Both the position numbers and the translations under genes were made by a program. The notes under the pieces were generated by a model that worked only from the letters and a program-made list of their open reading frames with translations, had not been told where the DNA came from and ran no database searches. 64,000 nt of DNA from the NCBI GenBank assembly GCA_005116745.1, contig SWDS01000008.1:50499-114498 (forward strand). Direction: 5' to 3'. Positions 35,811 through 44,827 of this stretch are shown here, in pieces (within the stretch, counting starts at the first letter, position 1; each line of letters opens with the position of its first letter). Origin of the DNA: Nitrospira sp. GTDB taxonomy: Bacteria; Nitrospirota; Nitrospiria; Nitrospirales; Nitrospiraceae.

Positions 35811-37079
35811 CTATGATCCGCCTGCTTTCGTCGTTCTCCAGGCAATCATCGCCGCGCTGAGGAGCATGAGCGAGGCGAGGATAAAGGGCGCGCCGGGAAG
35901 ATCCAGGGAAGTGCTGAGGGTTGAGTGCTGAGTGCCGGCAGAGGAGTCGGATCGGATGAAGAAGGCGAAGGTCTGCGTGAAGAGGGTCGGCCCGATGAGG
36001 CCGGTCACACCGTTGATGCTGGCGATGGCGCCCTGCAGCTGGCCCTGCTCTGAACTGCTGATGTGGCGTGTCATGAGCGATTGATTCGCCGGACCGGCAA
36101 GTCCCCAGAAGGCCATCACGGGAATACCAAGACAGAAGATCCAGCCTTCCGGTGCGATGCCATAGACAGAGAAACCAATTGCTCCGCAGAGTAGACCGAT
36201 CACCACTGTCCTACGTTCGCCGAACCGGGCGGTGATCGGTCGGATCAGTCCGCCTTGCACGATCATCGCAGCGACGCCGACGCCCGCCATCATGAGCCCC
36301 ACGCTCGCAGGTCCCCATCCATAGCGATAGCCCATATACAGGACCGACACGCTCGGGAGCACCGCATGGGCCAGATACCCGAAGAACGCAACCGTTGCGA
36401 GGCCAAAGAGTTCGTGGTGTGAGCGTAACAACACGAGCGAGCCGACAGGATTGGCCCGCGCCCACTTGAACGGCATCCGCTTATCAGGTGGTAGGGATTC
36501 AGGAAGCACGAAAAATCCATAACAGGCGTTCATAAGACTGAGTGCGGCCGCGCCCCAGAACGGCAACCGTGGATCGATCGCGCCGAGCCAACCGCCTAGG
36601 GCGGGACCGAAGATAAACCCCAAGCCAAAGACCATGCCGATCTTGCCGAATGCCGCCGCGCGCTGCTCCTGCGGCGTGACATCGGCGATGTACGCACCGG
36701 CGGTGCTGAAGCTGGAGGAGGCCATCCCGGAGATGACGCGGCCCACAACAAGCCAGGCGACGGTCGGCGCAAGCGCCATCACGATGTAGTCGAGTCCCAA
36801 GCCCATATTGGACAGCAGGATGACCGGTCGACGGCCGAATCGATCGGACAGGGCACCCTGAATCGGCGAGCAGAAGAACTGCATGAAGGCCCAGGCCGTC
36901 CCCATCAACCCATAGAGGACGGCTGCCTGCGCCGTATCGCCGGAGAGAAATTCCTCGACAAGTTTCGGCAACACCGGGATGATGATGCCGAACGACAACA
37001 TGTCGAGCAGCACGGTGACGAGGATGAAGAGCACCGCAGCTTGGCGCGGCGCGGTCGAAGCAGGCGTGTGGTCTATCAC
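35811..37079 (-). CDS. MFS transporter, TetA-like (DHA1 family)
   Basis: A 422-residue 12-helix transporter. The loop 2-3 motif GALSDRFGRRPVILLS and the motif C-type GPALGGWLG identify a drug:proton antiporter of the Tet class. Class resemblance does not prove tetracycline export; homologues are common in environmental bacteria with unknown substrates. GTG start. A 70-bp remnant of its 3' end is found at 32152-32225. Confidence 0.88.
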   Translation of the reverse strand: MIDHTPASTAPRQAAVLFILVTVLLDMLSFGIIIPVLPKLVEEFLSGDTAQAAVLYGLMGTAWAFMQFFCSPIQGALSDRFGRRPVILLSNMGLGLDYIVMALAPTVAWLVVGRVISGMASSSFSTAGAYIADVTPQEQRAAAFGKIGMVFGLGFIFGPALGGWLGAIDPRLPFWGAAALSLMNACYGFFVLPESLPPDKRMPFKWARANPVGSLVLLRSHHELFGLATVAFFGYLAHAVLPSVSVLYMGYRYGWGPASVGLMMAGVGVAAMIVQGGLIRPITARFGERRTVVIGLLCGAIGFSVYGIAPEGWIFCLGIPVMAFWGLAGPANQSLMTRHISSSEQGQLQGAIASINGVTGLIGPTLFTQTFAFFIRSDSSAGTQHSTLSTSLDLPGAPFILASLMLLSAAMIAWRTTKAGGS

Positions 37080-37336
37080 CGCCGCATCCTAGCAGACTTT
37101 GCCCCACACAGCCTCGCGGTATGGCGCACCGACCAGCTCTATGCCTGCCGACGTTGAATCCAATGAAGTCAGGCGGGGTCGGATGAAACAGCACAGTTTC
37201 AAAAATGGTTCGGGCGCGCTTTTATCAGTATTGTCGATGCAGGCTATCGGCTCGCTCGCGGATGAGACATGGCAACATCCTGCCCATTCATGCATTCCTG
37301 ACTCAACTGCGGCGGGAAGGCCTCTACTTCTAGTGC

Positions 37337-37942
37337 TCAGAAAACCTTCGTAGAGACTCCAATAAACGGCAGCAGGTAATTGACCCCGCCGTTTGGACTA
37401 CCCGTGTCGGCATTGGAGATGTGGCTGAAGCGGACTCCGGCATTGAGCGCCCATTGTGTGGTCAAATCATAGGTTGCGCCCGCACCGCCCCAGACCAAAA
37501 AATTGAAGTCCGACCCTTGCTCGGGAATGCGACCGTCGAAGTTGGTCCAGAGTGGCCCACCACCACCTTCGATGTAGGGCTTCAGGGGACCAAACGAGGT
37601 GAAGGTATAGACCACCTTGGGCGTAACTCCTAGGCCATAGGCACTGGTGGGTTCCGCAATCCCCAAGAACGCTGCCTCAACCCCAAGGGCGACAGAACCA
37701 CTCCACCATTCATGACTGGTAGGACTCCTGACTACGATCTGCCAATACGGATGGACCGACACTCCGTTAAGTTTGGACGACTGCCCCTCCATGAATCGCA
37801 CCGGTACCATGCCGCCGACCACAACGCCTACTGTCTGTCGTTCACTGATAGCGGGAGATGCCTCTTGAGCCGAAGCCAGAGGCACCCACGCCAGACTCGC
37901 GCACAACCACACCGCCATTGCGCCAAACAGGTGAATAAACAT
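37337..37942 (-). CDS. PagL-like lipid A deacylase family protein, catalytic Glu replaced
   Basis: A 201-residue outer-membrane barrel from ATG 37942 (GGAGG upstream), with signal peptide ending near ASAQ. The C-terminal RFSHISNADTGSPNGGVNYLL segment matches PagL, whose catalytic triad is His, Ser (+2) and Glu (+14). His174 and Ser176 are present, but the Glu position is Asn188. It may deacylate lipid A, act with another acid, or have lost activity. Confidence 0.75.
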   Translation of the reverse strand: MFIHLFGAMAVWLCASLAWVPLASAQEASPAISERQTVGVVVGGMVPVRFMEGQSSKLNGVSVHPYWQIVVRSPTSHEWWSGSVALGVEAAFLGIAEPTSAYGLGVTPKVVYTFTSFGPLKPYIEGGGGPLWTNFDGRIPEQGSDFNFLVWGGAGATYDLTTQWALNAGVRFSHISNADTGSPNGGVNYLLPFIGVSTKVF

Positions 37943-38222
37943 CGATCTCCAACCTCCAGTTTGCAAAAGTCTCCAACCCTACATCACAAGCGAGTTTCGC
38001 AAGGCCGACCCAGCAAAGGAATCAGAACTTTTGTACGTTATAACACGGACTGGAATCAGACAAGGATTGTCGGACTTTCACTCGACTGGTCTGAACGAGA
38101 CGCCAAAGGATCCACCGTGCCCCCTACGCTCGTGCCCCGAGGTGCCGCGTCACAGCCGCCTCAAAAAAGAATAGCGGTGATTGCTGAGTGAGAACGAAGT
38201 AATCAAAAGGAACAGAGACTGG

Positions 38223-40562
38223 TTACCCTGCCTCGCGGTAACCGCATTCTTGGTTGTGACATTGGACGCTGCGGCCATCTTGCTTACTGATTTTCTCGAT
38301 GAGGAACGGAGCCTGACACGTGGGACAGACTTTGGGCACTGGCCGGTCCCAGAGGGCATACTCACACTTGGGATAATGACTGCAGGCAAAGAATGAGCGG
38401 CCCTTCTTCGTCCGTTTCTGCACGAGGTCGCCACCACAATCGGGCTGCGGGCATTTGACACCAAGCACCATCGGCTTGGTGGTCTTGCACTGTGGATAGG
38501 CAGAACAGGCGATGAACTTGCCGAAGCGTCCGGTCTTCACCACCATTGGGCTGCTGCATTTGTCACAGACCTGATCAGTGGTGATCTCCTCCTTGGGAAC
38601 GATTTTGATCGTGCCATCCGGAAGCTTTTCAAAATTCTGCGTGTTCTTGCAGGGCGGATCGTCCTTATACGCAGGACAGGCGAGGAACTTCCCGTTCCGT
38701 CCCCACTTGATTTCGAGCATCCGACCACACTTTTCACAGGGGATGTTGGTCGGCGGCTCAACGATGTCTTTCGGCCCAGGAATCGTCTTCGCTCGCTCCA
38801 GTTCTCTGGTAAACGGTGTATAGAAATCGCGCACCGCTGTCACCCAAGGCTTACTCCCCTCTTCCACTTCATCCAACTGTTCTTCGAGCTGCGACGTGAA
38901 ATCCACGTTGATGAGATCAGGGAAGCCTTGGATCAAGAAATCGTGGACGGTTTTTCCCGTTTCCGTCGGCACGAGCCGCCCTTCCGTCTTTTCCACATAT
39001 TTCCGGTCTTGGATTGTGGAAATAATAGCGGCATAGGTCGACGGACGGCCGATACCTTTCTCCTCCAACTCCTTGATCAAGAGCGCTTCGTTATAGCGTG
39101 GCGGCGGCTGTGTGAAATGCTGTTTTGACAACATGCCCGGTACCGTCTGCCCGTCCTGCTCGACCAATCGCAACCGCTCCCCTTCTGACAAGGACGGGAG
39201 CTGGCGCTCGTCGTCATCCGCCTCTTGCCCGGCCTTGGGCTTTTGCGATGGCGCTTCTTTGTCAACACCTTCCATATAGACGATCGTGTGGCCGGGAAAC
39301 TTCACGACCGTTCCGGTAGAACGGAACACGTACCGCTCCTTGGTGCTGACCGGTGTGGAATCAATACGCGTGACATCCAAGATGGCCGGCACCATCTGCG
39401 AGGCGATGAACCGATTCCAGATCAACTTATAGAGATTGTACTGATCGTGATCCAAGTACTGGCGGATCGACTCGGGATCGCGGCTCGCCGACGTCGGCCT
39501 GATGGCCTCGTGAGCTTCTTGCGCAGCCTTCGCTGTTTTGTAGACGTTGGGCGTTGCGGGAAGATACTCCGCCCCGAATCGGGACTGAATCACCTCGCGA
39601 GCATCGGCCATCGCTTCGTTGGAAATACGGGGCGAGTCAGTTCTCATATAGGTAATGAGACCGGTCGCGCCTTCAGCTCCGATTTCGATCCCCTCGTAGA
39701 GCTGCTGCGCCAGCGTCATCGTTTTCTTCGGCGAAAAGTGCAACTTTCTGGAGGCTTCCTGCTGCAGACGGCTGGTAATGAACGGCGCGACGGGATTCCG
39801 TTTCTTTTCTCGGCGCTCGATGGATTGGACGACGAAGGCCTTACCTTGAATCTCGCCAACGATGCGTCCGGCTTGCTCAGCATTTTCAATCGACGCCTCT
39901 TCGCCATTGATGCTGTGGAGTTTCGCCTCGAACGACGGTGGATTGGTTCCTGCCAGCAGCGCAATGATCGACCAATATTCTTCAGTTCGGAAGGCTTCCC
40001 GCTCTGCCTCTCGCTCGCAAATCAGCCGCATGGCCACCGACTGCACTCGCCCCATGCTGAGCCCGCGCCGAACTTTATTCCAGAGCAATTGGCTGCCTTG
40101 ATACCCCACGATACGATCCAGCACGCGGCGTGCCTGCTGCGCATTCACCCGTTTCATGTCGATCTCGCCCGGTGACTGCAGCGCGCGTTTGATCGCGGAC
40201 TCCGTGATTTCGTTGAACAACACTCGGAAGATTTTTGTATCCTTTTTTTTCTTCTTCGATTTTCCCAGCAGCTCCTGTTCAAGATGCCACGCGATCGCTT
40301 CGCCTTCACGGTCAGGGTCCGGCGCCAGAAAGATCTTGTCGGCTTCCTCAGCCTTCTTCTTGATCTCAGCCAACACCTTCGACTTGCCTTTAATGGTAAC
40401 GTACTGCGGTTCGAAATCGTGCTCGAGATCGACGCCCAATTTACTGGTCGGAAGATCCTTGATGTGCCCCACCGACGCCATCACGGTATACCCACGGCCC
40501 AGATACTTCGTAATCGTCCTCGCCTTCGTCGGCGACTCAACGATGATCAAGTTTTTTGCCAT
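38223..40562 (-). CDS. topA: DNA topoisomerase I (type IA)
   Basis: A 779-residue enzyme that relaxes negative supercoils. It has an N-terminal TOPRIM domain (IIVESPTKARTI, DPDREGEAIAWHL), the catalytic tyrosine in GLITYMRTDSPRIS (about residue 300), and a C-terminal array of three to four CxxC zinc ribbons (about 600-779: CEKCGRML, CDKCSSPM, CPQPDCGG, CPTCQAPF). Length is close to the family norm. It lies downstream of dprA on the same strand, a common bacterial arrangement, with a 247-bp gap. Confidence 0.96.
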   Translation of the reverse strand: MAKNLIIVESPTKARTITKYLGRGYTVMASVGHIKDLPTSKLGVDLEHDFEPQYVTIKGKSKVLAEIKKKAEEADKIFLAPDPDREGEAIAWHLEQELLGKSKKKKKDTKIFRVLFNEITESAIKRALQSPGEIDMKRVNAQQARRVLDRIVGYQGSQLLWNKVRRGLSMGRVQSVAMRLICEREAEREAFRTEEYWSIIALLAGTNPPSFEAKLHSINGEEASIENAEQAGRIVGEIQGKAFVVQSIERREKKRNPVAPFITSRLQQEASRKLHFSPKKTMTLAQQLYEGIEIGAEGATGLITYMRTDSPRISNEAMADAREVIQSRFGAEYLPATPNVYKTAKAAQEAHEAIRPTSASRDPESIRQYLDHDQYNLYKLIWNRFIASQMVPAILDVTRIDSTPVSTKERYVFRSTGTVVKFPGHTIVYMEGVDKEAPSQKPKAGQEADDDERQLPSLSEGERLRLVEQDGQTVPGMLSKQHFTQPPPRYNEALLIKELEEKGIGRPSTYAAIISTIQDRKYVEKTEGRLVPTETGKTVHDFLIQGFPDLINVDFTSQLEEQLDEVEEGSKPWVTAVRDFYTPFTRELERAKTIPGPKDIVEPPTNIPCEKCGRMLEIKWGRNGKFLACPAYKDDPPCKNTQNFEKLPDGTIKIVPKEEITTDQVCDKCSSPMVVKTGRFGKFIACSAYPQCKTTKPMVLGVKCPQPDCGGDLVQKRTKKGRSFFACSHYPKCEYALWDRPVPKVCPTCQAPFLIEKISKQDGRSVQCHNQECGYREAG

Positions 40563-40809
40563 GACGACTCCATCGACCTCTCAAGAATTGTATCATCCGT
40601 ACCAAATATCCAAGGTTCGTGCAACTAGAATGGCAGTCGGCAACAGGCGAGGCACCATTCGGTGACGATACAGCATCACCCTTGTGATAGGCCGCACCTG
40701 CTATGTTCGTCATACATCCTTTTCACAGGTGAAGACGTTTCTCGCGTCTAGCGAACTGTTGAGTCTTACTCGAGCGACGGTTGAGGCAGGATTCCATCCC
40801 TCGCTGAGG

Positions 40810-41928
40810 CTACAGGCGAATGTATTGTTGACCCGGGAGTTGGCGGATCTGCCCATTCAATTCTAACGAAAGCAAAGTCGCCGATACTTGCGCGGCGCTC
40901 AGTCCCGTGCTCTCGATGACGGCATCGACGGATCGCGCCTCATAGGACAGGGCGTCATACACCAACGCATCTTCTTTTGCTAATGGTGCGCGCGCGTCCA
41001 CCACGGCTCCGTCAAGATACAGCATGGCCCGCTGCCGCGCATCGATTTGTGGAAGAATCTCGTCGAGAATGTCTTGGACCCCTTCAATCAGTTTCGCCCC
41101 CTCTTTGATCAAGCGGTTCGATCCACGACAAGCGTCTTCCTTGATGGAACCGGGTACGGCAAACACCTCTCGACCTTGCTCCAACGCCAGTTTTGCGGTG
41201 ATCAAGGAACCACTGTTGGTTGCGGCTTCGCCGACGAGCACGCCCAATGAGAGCCCACTGATGATCCGATTCCTTCGAGGGAAGTGATGACTTTGTGGCG
41301 CAGCACCGATCGGCAATTCTGAAATAACGGCGCCATGCGATTCGATGTTCCGCCTCAGCGTGTGATGCTCTGATGGATAAGTCCGATCAATGCCGCACCC
41401 CAGTACTGCAATCGTGCGGCCCTTCCCCGTTAGCGCGCCTCGGTGCGCCGCGGCATCGATTCCACGAGCGAGGCCGCTCACGATCGTCACCCCACATCCT
41501 GCCAAGTCCTTCGCAATCTCCTCGGTGATGAGTCTGCCGGATGGCGTCGCCCGCCGTCCACCCACGATCGCCACCGCGACCTCGTCCTTCAGCAAGACGC
41601 TTCCGCTCACATATAACAACGGTGGGGGATCGGGAATGGCTTTCAGACGGGCCGGATAGGATCGATCGAACAGAGTGACGGTTTGGATCTTGAGGCGTTC
41701 AACCGTCTTCACTTGCCCATCGATCTGCCGCCGAACACTCGATTCTGGGCCTCGCCGAACGGACTCAGCCAGTTCCGGACTACACCCGACACCGATCAAG
41801 TCATCCCTCGTTGCGCTAAGCACCGCATCGGGCGCTCCAAACGCATGGATCAGCTTGAGAAGAGTGCGATCGCCGACACCGTCAACCGCTTGGAGCGTGA
41901 GCCAGGAGGTCAAAGATGCATCGTCCAT
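40810..41928 (-). CDS. dprA: DprA, DNA processing protein
   Basis: A 372-residue protein that loads RecA onto incoming single-stranded DNA during transformation. It has an N-terminal SAM-like domain, a central Rossmann-type DprA domain (VAIVGGRRATPSGR, GLARGIDAAAHRGAL, HFPRRNRIISGLS, EVFAVPGS) and a C-terminal winged-helix-like domain (about residues 315-372). All core motifs are intact. Confidence 0.95.
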   Translation of the reverse strand: MDDASLTSWLTLQAVDGVGDRTLLKLIHAFGAPDAVLSATRDDLIGVGCSPELAESVRRGPESSVRRQIDGQVKTVERLKIQTVTLFDRSYPARLKAIPDPPPLLYVSGSVLLKDEVAVAIVGGRRATPSGRLITEEIAKDLAGCGVTIVSGLARGIDAAAHRGALTGKGRTIAVLGCGIDRTYPSEHHTLRRNIESHGAVISELPIGAAPQSHHFPRRNRIISGLSLGVLVGEAATNSGSLITAKLALEQGREVFAVPGSIKEDACRGSNRLIKEGAKLIEGVQDILDEILPQIDARQRAMLYLDGAVVDARAPLAKEDALVYDALSYEARSVDAVIESTGLSAAQVSATLLSLELNGQIRQLPGQQYIRL

Positions 41929-42029
41929 GATCGATCTTGAGCATCAGGAGGAAGTTCGTTTCAACAGTTGGAGGGTCCGGCAGGCAGCACATCTCCCCCG
42001 ACACAAGCGGCTGCAGCGATGACGCTCAA

Positions 42030-43544
42030 CTAGAACACGACCAGATCGTACTGTTCAAGATGCAACTGATTATCCGGTGTCACGATGATTTTCGCGGAAC
42101 AGTCTCGCTCCAATACTTCCACTCCGTATCGTTCTTCGTCTTGTAACAGTTCCGCCACTGTGGGATGGGCTCCCACGAAAATCCGTTGCTGATCACCCGA
42201 TGATTCAATCCGCCGGATCTCGCGGAAAATTTCGTACGCCACAGTCGTAGGAGACTTCGTGTATCCACGGCCCTCGCAATAGTGGCAGGGCTCTGACAGC
42301 GACCGTAAGAGATCCTCTCGTACCCGCTCACGTGAGATTTCAATCAGGCCGAGATCGGAAATCCTGGAGATCCTCGTTCTCGCCTTATCCGATGCCATGG
42401 CATCCATCAACGCATGATAGACCTTATCTCGATTCTTCTCCCGCTCCATATCGATAAAGTCGACAATGATAATGCCGCCGATGCCCCGCAACTTCAATTG
42501 ATAGGCGACCTCTTTGGCCGCTTCGAGATTGTTGCGAAGGATCGTCTCTTCTTGATCTCGTTTTCCCACGAAGCGTCCCGTATTGACGTCGATCACCGTC
42601 ATCGCTTCGGTATGATCAATCACGAGATGCCCTCCCGACTTGAGCCAGACTTTTCGGCTCATTGCGCGGGCAATTTCTTGCTCCACCCCGAGATGCTCGA
42701 ACAAGGGCGCATCCTTATCGTAGAAATGAATCCGCGAGGTCTGTTCAGGGGAAAATCGCTGCACAAAGCCTCGAATGGCTTCGTATTCCTCTCGTGAATC
42801 GATCCATAATCGATCCACCTTTTTGCCGAACAAGTCCCTCACGACACGGAAGCTCAAGCTCAAATCCGAATGCAACAATGCAGGAGCTGGCAAGCGTTCT
42901 CGCTTCGTCAAAATGTCCTGCCAAAGAACGTGGAGAAAGTCGACATCGGACTTCAATTCATCTTCCTTGACGCCTTCACTGACCGTCCGCACGATATACC
43001 CAAAACCAGGGCGCCTCACCCGGCGCATGATCTCTTTCAGTCTCGCCCGTTCTTCATCTCGCGGAATTCGCCGAGACACGCCGATATGGTCGACGTTCGG
43101 CATAAAGACCAGATAGCGTCCTGGAAGCGAGACGTAGGCCGTCACGCGCGACCCCTTGGTGCCGATCGGGCCCTTTGAAATCTGGACCATCAACTCCTGG
43201 CCTTCACTGAGCAGTTGTTCGATCGGCTTCGCGCTCTGACGCTTCGGCCGGGGCATATCCGAGTCTTTATCGTCTTCTTCGGCTTCGGCCTCAACCAGCA
43301 TATCACCAGGCTCGGCATCCACGAGTAGATCCGAGACATGCATAAACGCCGCCTTGTCCAGGCCGATATCCACAAACGCAGCCTGCATCCCCGGCAAGAC
43401 CTTGGCCACCTTTCCCTTATAGATATTTCCGACAAAATCCTTATGCTTCGCGCGGTCTCCGAACAAATCGGTGACGACTCCACCATCCAGCACGGCCACA
43501 CGGGTTTCTTCCCGCGCAACAGTGATCGCAATTTCACTTCCCAT
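42030..43544 (-). CDS. rng: Ribonuclease G
   Basis: A 504-residue endoribonuclease of the RNase E/G family, acting in rRNA maturation and mRNA decay. N-terminal S1-like region (GNIYKGKVAKVLPGMQAAFVDIG, with an acidic insert at about 75-95), catalytic aspartates in TVIDVNTGRFVGK and IIIVDFIDME, and the zinc-link CHYCEGRGY. It lacks the long C-terminal scaffold of RNase E. The start at 43544 has AAAGGAG 5-6 nt upstream. Confidence 0.94.
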   Translation of the reverse strand: MGSEIAITVAREETRVAVLDGGVVTDLFGDRAKHKDFVGNIYKGKVAKVLPGMQAAFVDIGLDKAAFMHVSDLLVDAEPGDMLVEAEAEEDDKDSDMPRPKRQSAKPIEQLLSEGQELMVQISKGPIGTKGSRVTAYVSLPGRYLVFMPNVDHIGVSRRIPRDEERARLKEIMRRVRRPGFGYIVRTVSEGVKEDELKSDVDFLHVLWQDILTKRERLPAPALLHSDLSLSFRVVRDLFGKKVDRLWIDSREEYEAIRGFVQRFSPEQTSRIHFYDKDAPLFEHLGVEQEIARAMSRKVWLKSGGHLVIDHTEAMTVIDVNTGRFVGKRDQEETILRNNLEAAKEVAYQLKLRGIGGIIIVDFIDMEREKNRDKVYHALMDAMASDKARTRISRISDLGLIEISRERVREDLLRSLSEPCHYCEGRGYTKSPTTVAYEIFREIRRIESSGDQQRIFVGAHPTVAELLQDEERYGVEVLERDCSAKIIVTPDNQLHLEQYDLVVF

Positions 43545-43705
43545 ATTGACTCCTTTGGTCTGCAAGCCACAAGACTCGGCTGAGAGTGCTAGAACGCAGG
43601 CCCACGCCCAGGTCCGTCACTCGCTCCACACACCGGCGCTCCCGGCTTTCGATAGTAGCTTCTCCGAATGACGAAACTCGAGCGTTCCGCCTGATCGGTC
43701 ACCGT

Positions 43706-44827
43706 TTAATAAAACAGGCTTAACCTCTTCCGCTTGACGTTCAATAACAAGCCTAATGCCGCCATGGTCATAATCGTGGCGCTTCCACCGTAGCTCACCA
43801 AAGGCAGGGGAATGCCGACGATCGGAAACATCCCCACCGTCATGCCGATGTTCACCACGACACAGAAACACAACATCGCCACGATCCCCACGGCAAGCAG
43901 TGCTCCAAGTTGATCCTTCGCCTTGGACGCGATCTCCAGCGAGAGCCAAATCAGCCCCACAAACAACGTCAACAAGACCAGCACGCCGAGAAATCCCCAT
44001 TCCTCTGCAAAGACGGCGAATACAAAATCGGTATGGCCCTCCGGCAAAAACTTCAGCTGACTTTGGGTGCCGCCGTAGAGCCCCTTCCCAAACAGTTCTC
44101 CCGACCCGATCGCAATCTTGGATTGCAAGGCATGGTACCCCTTCCCTCCAGGGTCGTAACCGGGGTCGACAAACGCCATAATGCGCTGTCGCTGGTAATC
44201 ATGCAAGGACCCCCACACGCCCTCCCACGCAAACGGGAACAGCATGATCGAGAAGAGCAGGATAAACCCTAAGGCTTTCGAACGAACGCCCACCATGAGC
44301 AACATCGCGGCATACACCGCGACAAAGCTGAGTCCACTCCCCAAGTCTGGTTGTTTTAAGATGAGGAGGAGACCGGGCAACACTAATAGCCCCGGAACAA
44401 TGACACGCTGCAACCATCCTACACGAGGGGCTTTCGAGTAGTAATGAGCCAACACCAGGATGAGGATCAGCTTGGCGAATTCAGACGGTTGAAACGTAAA
44501 CGGGCCTAGCGCGATCCACCGCTGCGCACCCTTGCTGGTTCGCCCTTCGAATAATACAAACACCAGCATCAGCAAGATCACGGCGTAGGCGGGATAGGCA
44601 AACCGCGCAAGAGAATGGTAGTCCGATGCCCACATGACGAGAAAGGCCGCCGCACCGAGACCGATCCATATCAACTGCTTGAGATAATACGGGGCTATCC
44701 CACCCTTCTGCCCATGCGTGACGCTATAAATGGACAACACACCGATCCCTAGGATGGCCAGGATCAAGGCAACATAACGGATGTCAAAACTATCAAGTCC
44801 TCGATGTTCGGTCAATCGATCGATCAT
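43706..44827 (-). CDS. rodA: RodA, SEDS peptidoglycan glycosyltransferase
   Basis: A 373-residue polytopic SEDS protein that polymerizes glycan strands during cell elongation. Motifs: GAQRWIALGPFTFQPSEFAKL, a KQPDLGSGLSF segment with the essential Asp, and C-terminal GIPLPLVSYGGSATIM. It overlaps the end of mrdA by 4 bp and is the last gene of mreB-mreC-mreD-mrdA-rodA. Confidence 0.96.
   Translation of the reverse strand: MIDRLTEHRGLDSFDIRYVALILAILGIGVLSIYSVTHGQKGGIAPYYLKQLIWIGLGAAAFLVMWASDYHSLARFAYPAYAVILLMLVFVLFEGRTSKGAQRWIALGPFTFQPSEFAKLILILVLAHYYSKAPRVGWLQRVIVPGLLVLPGLLLILKQPDLGSGLSFVAVYAAMLLMVGVRSKALGFILLFSIMLFPFAWEGVWGSLHDYQRQRIMAFVDPGYDPGGKGYHALQSKIAIGSGELFGKGLYGGTQSQLKFLPEGHTDFVFAVFAEEWGFLGVLVLLTLFVGLIWLSLEIASKAKDQLGALLAVGIVAMLCFCVVVNIGMTVGMFPIVGIPLPLVSYGGSATIMTMAALGLLLNVKRKRLSLFY

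Noticed and set aside
39225..40175. Long plus-strand frame (316 codons) opposite topA
   Set aside because: It is entirely antisense to the intact, clearly recognised topA gene; its translation shows no domain and has the Arg/His-rich look of an antisense shadow.
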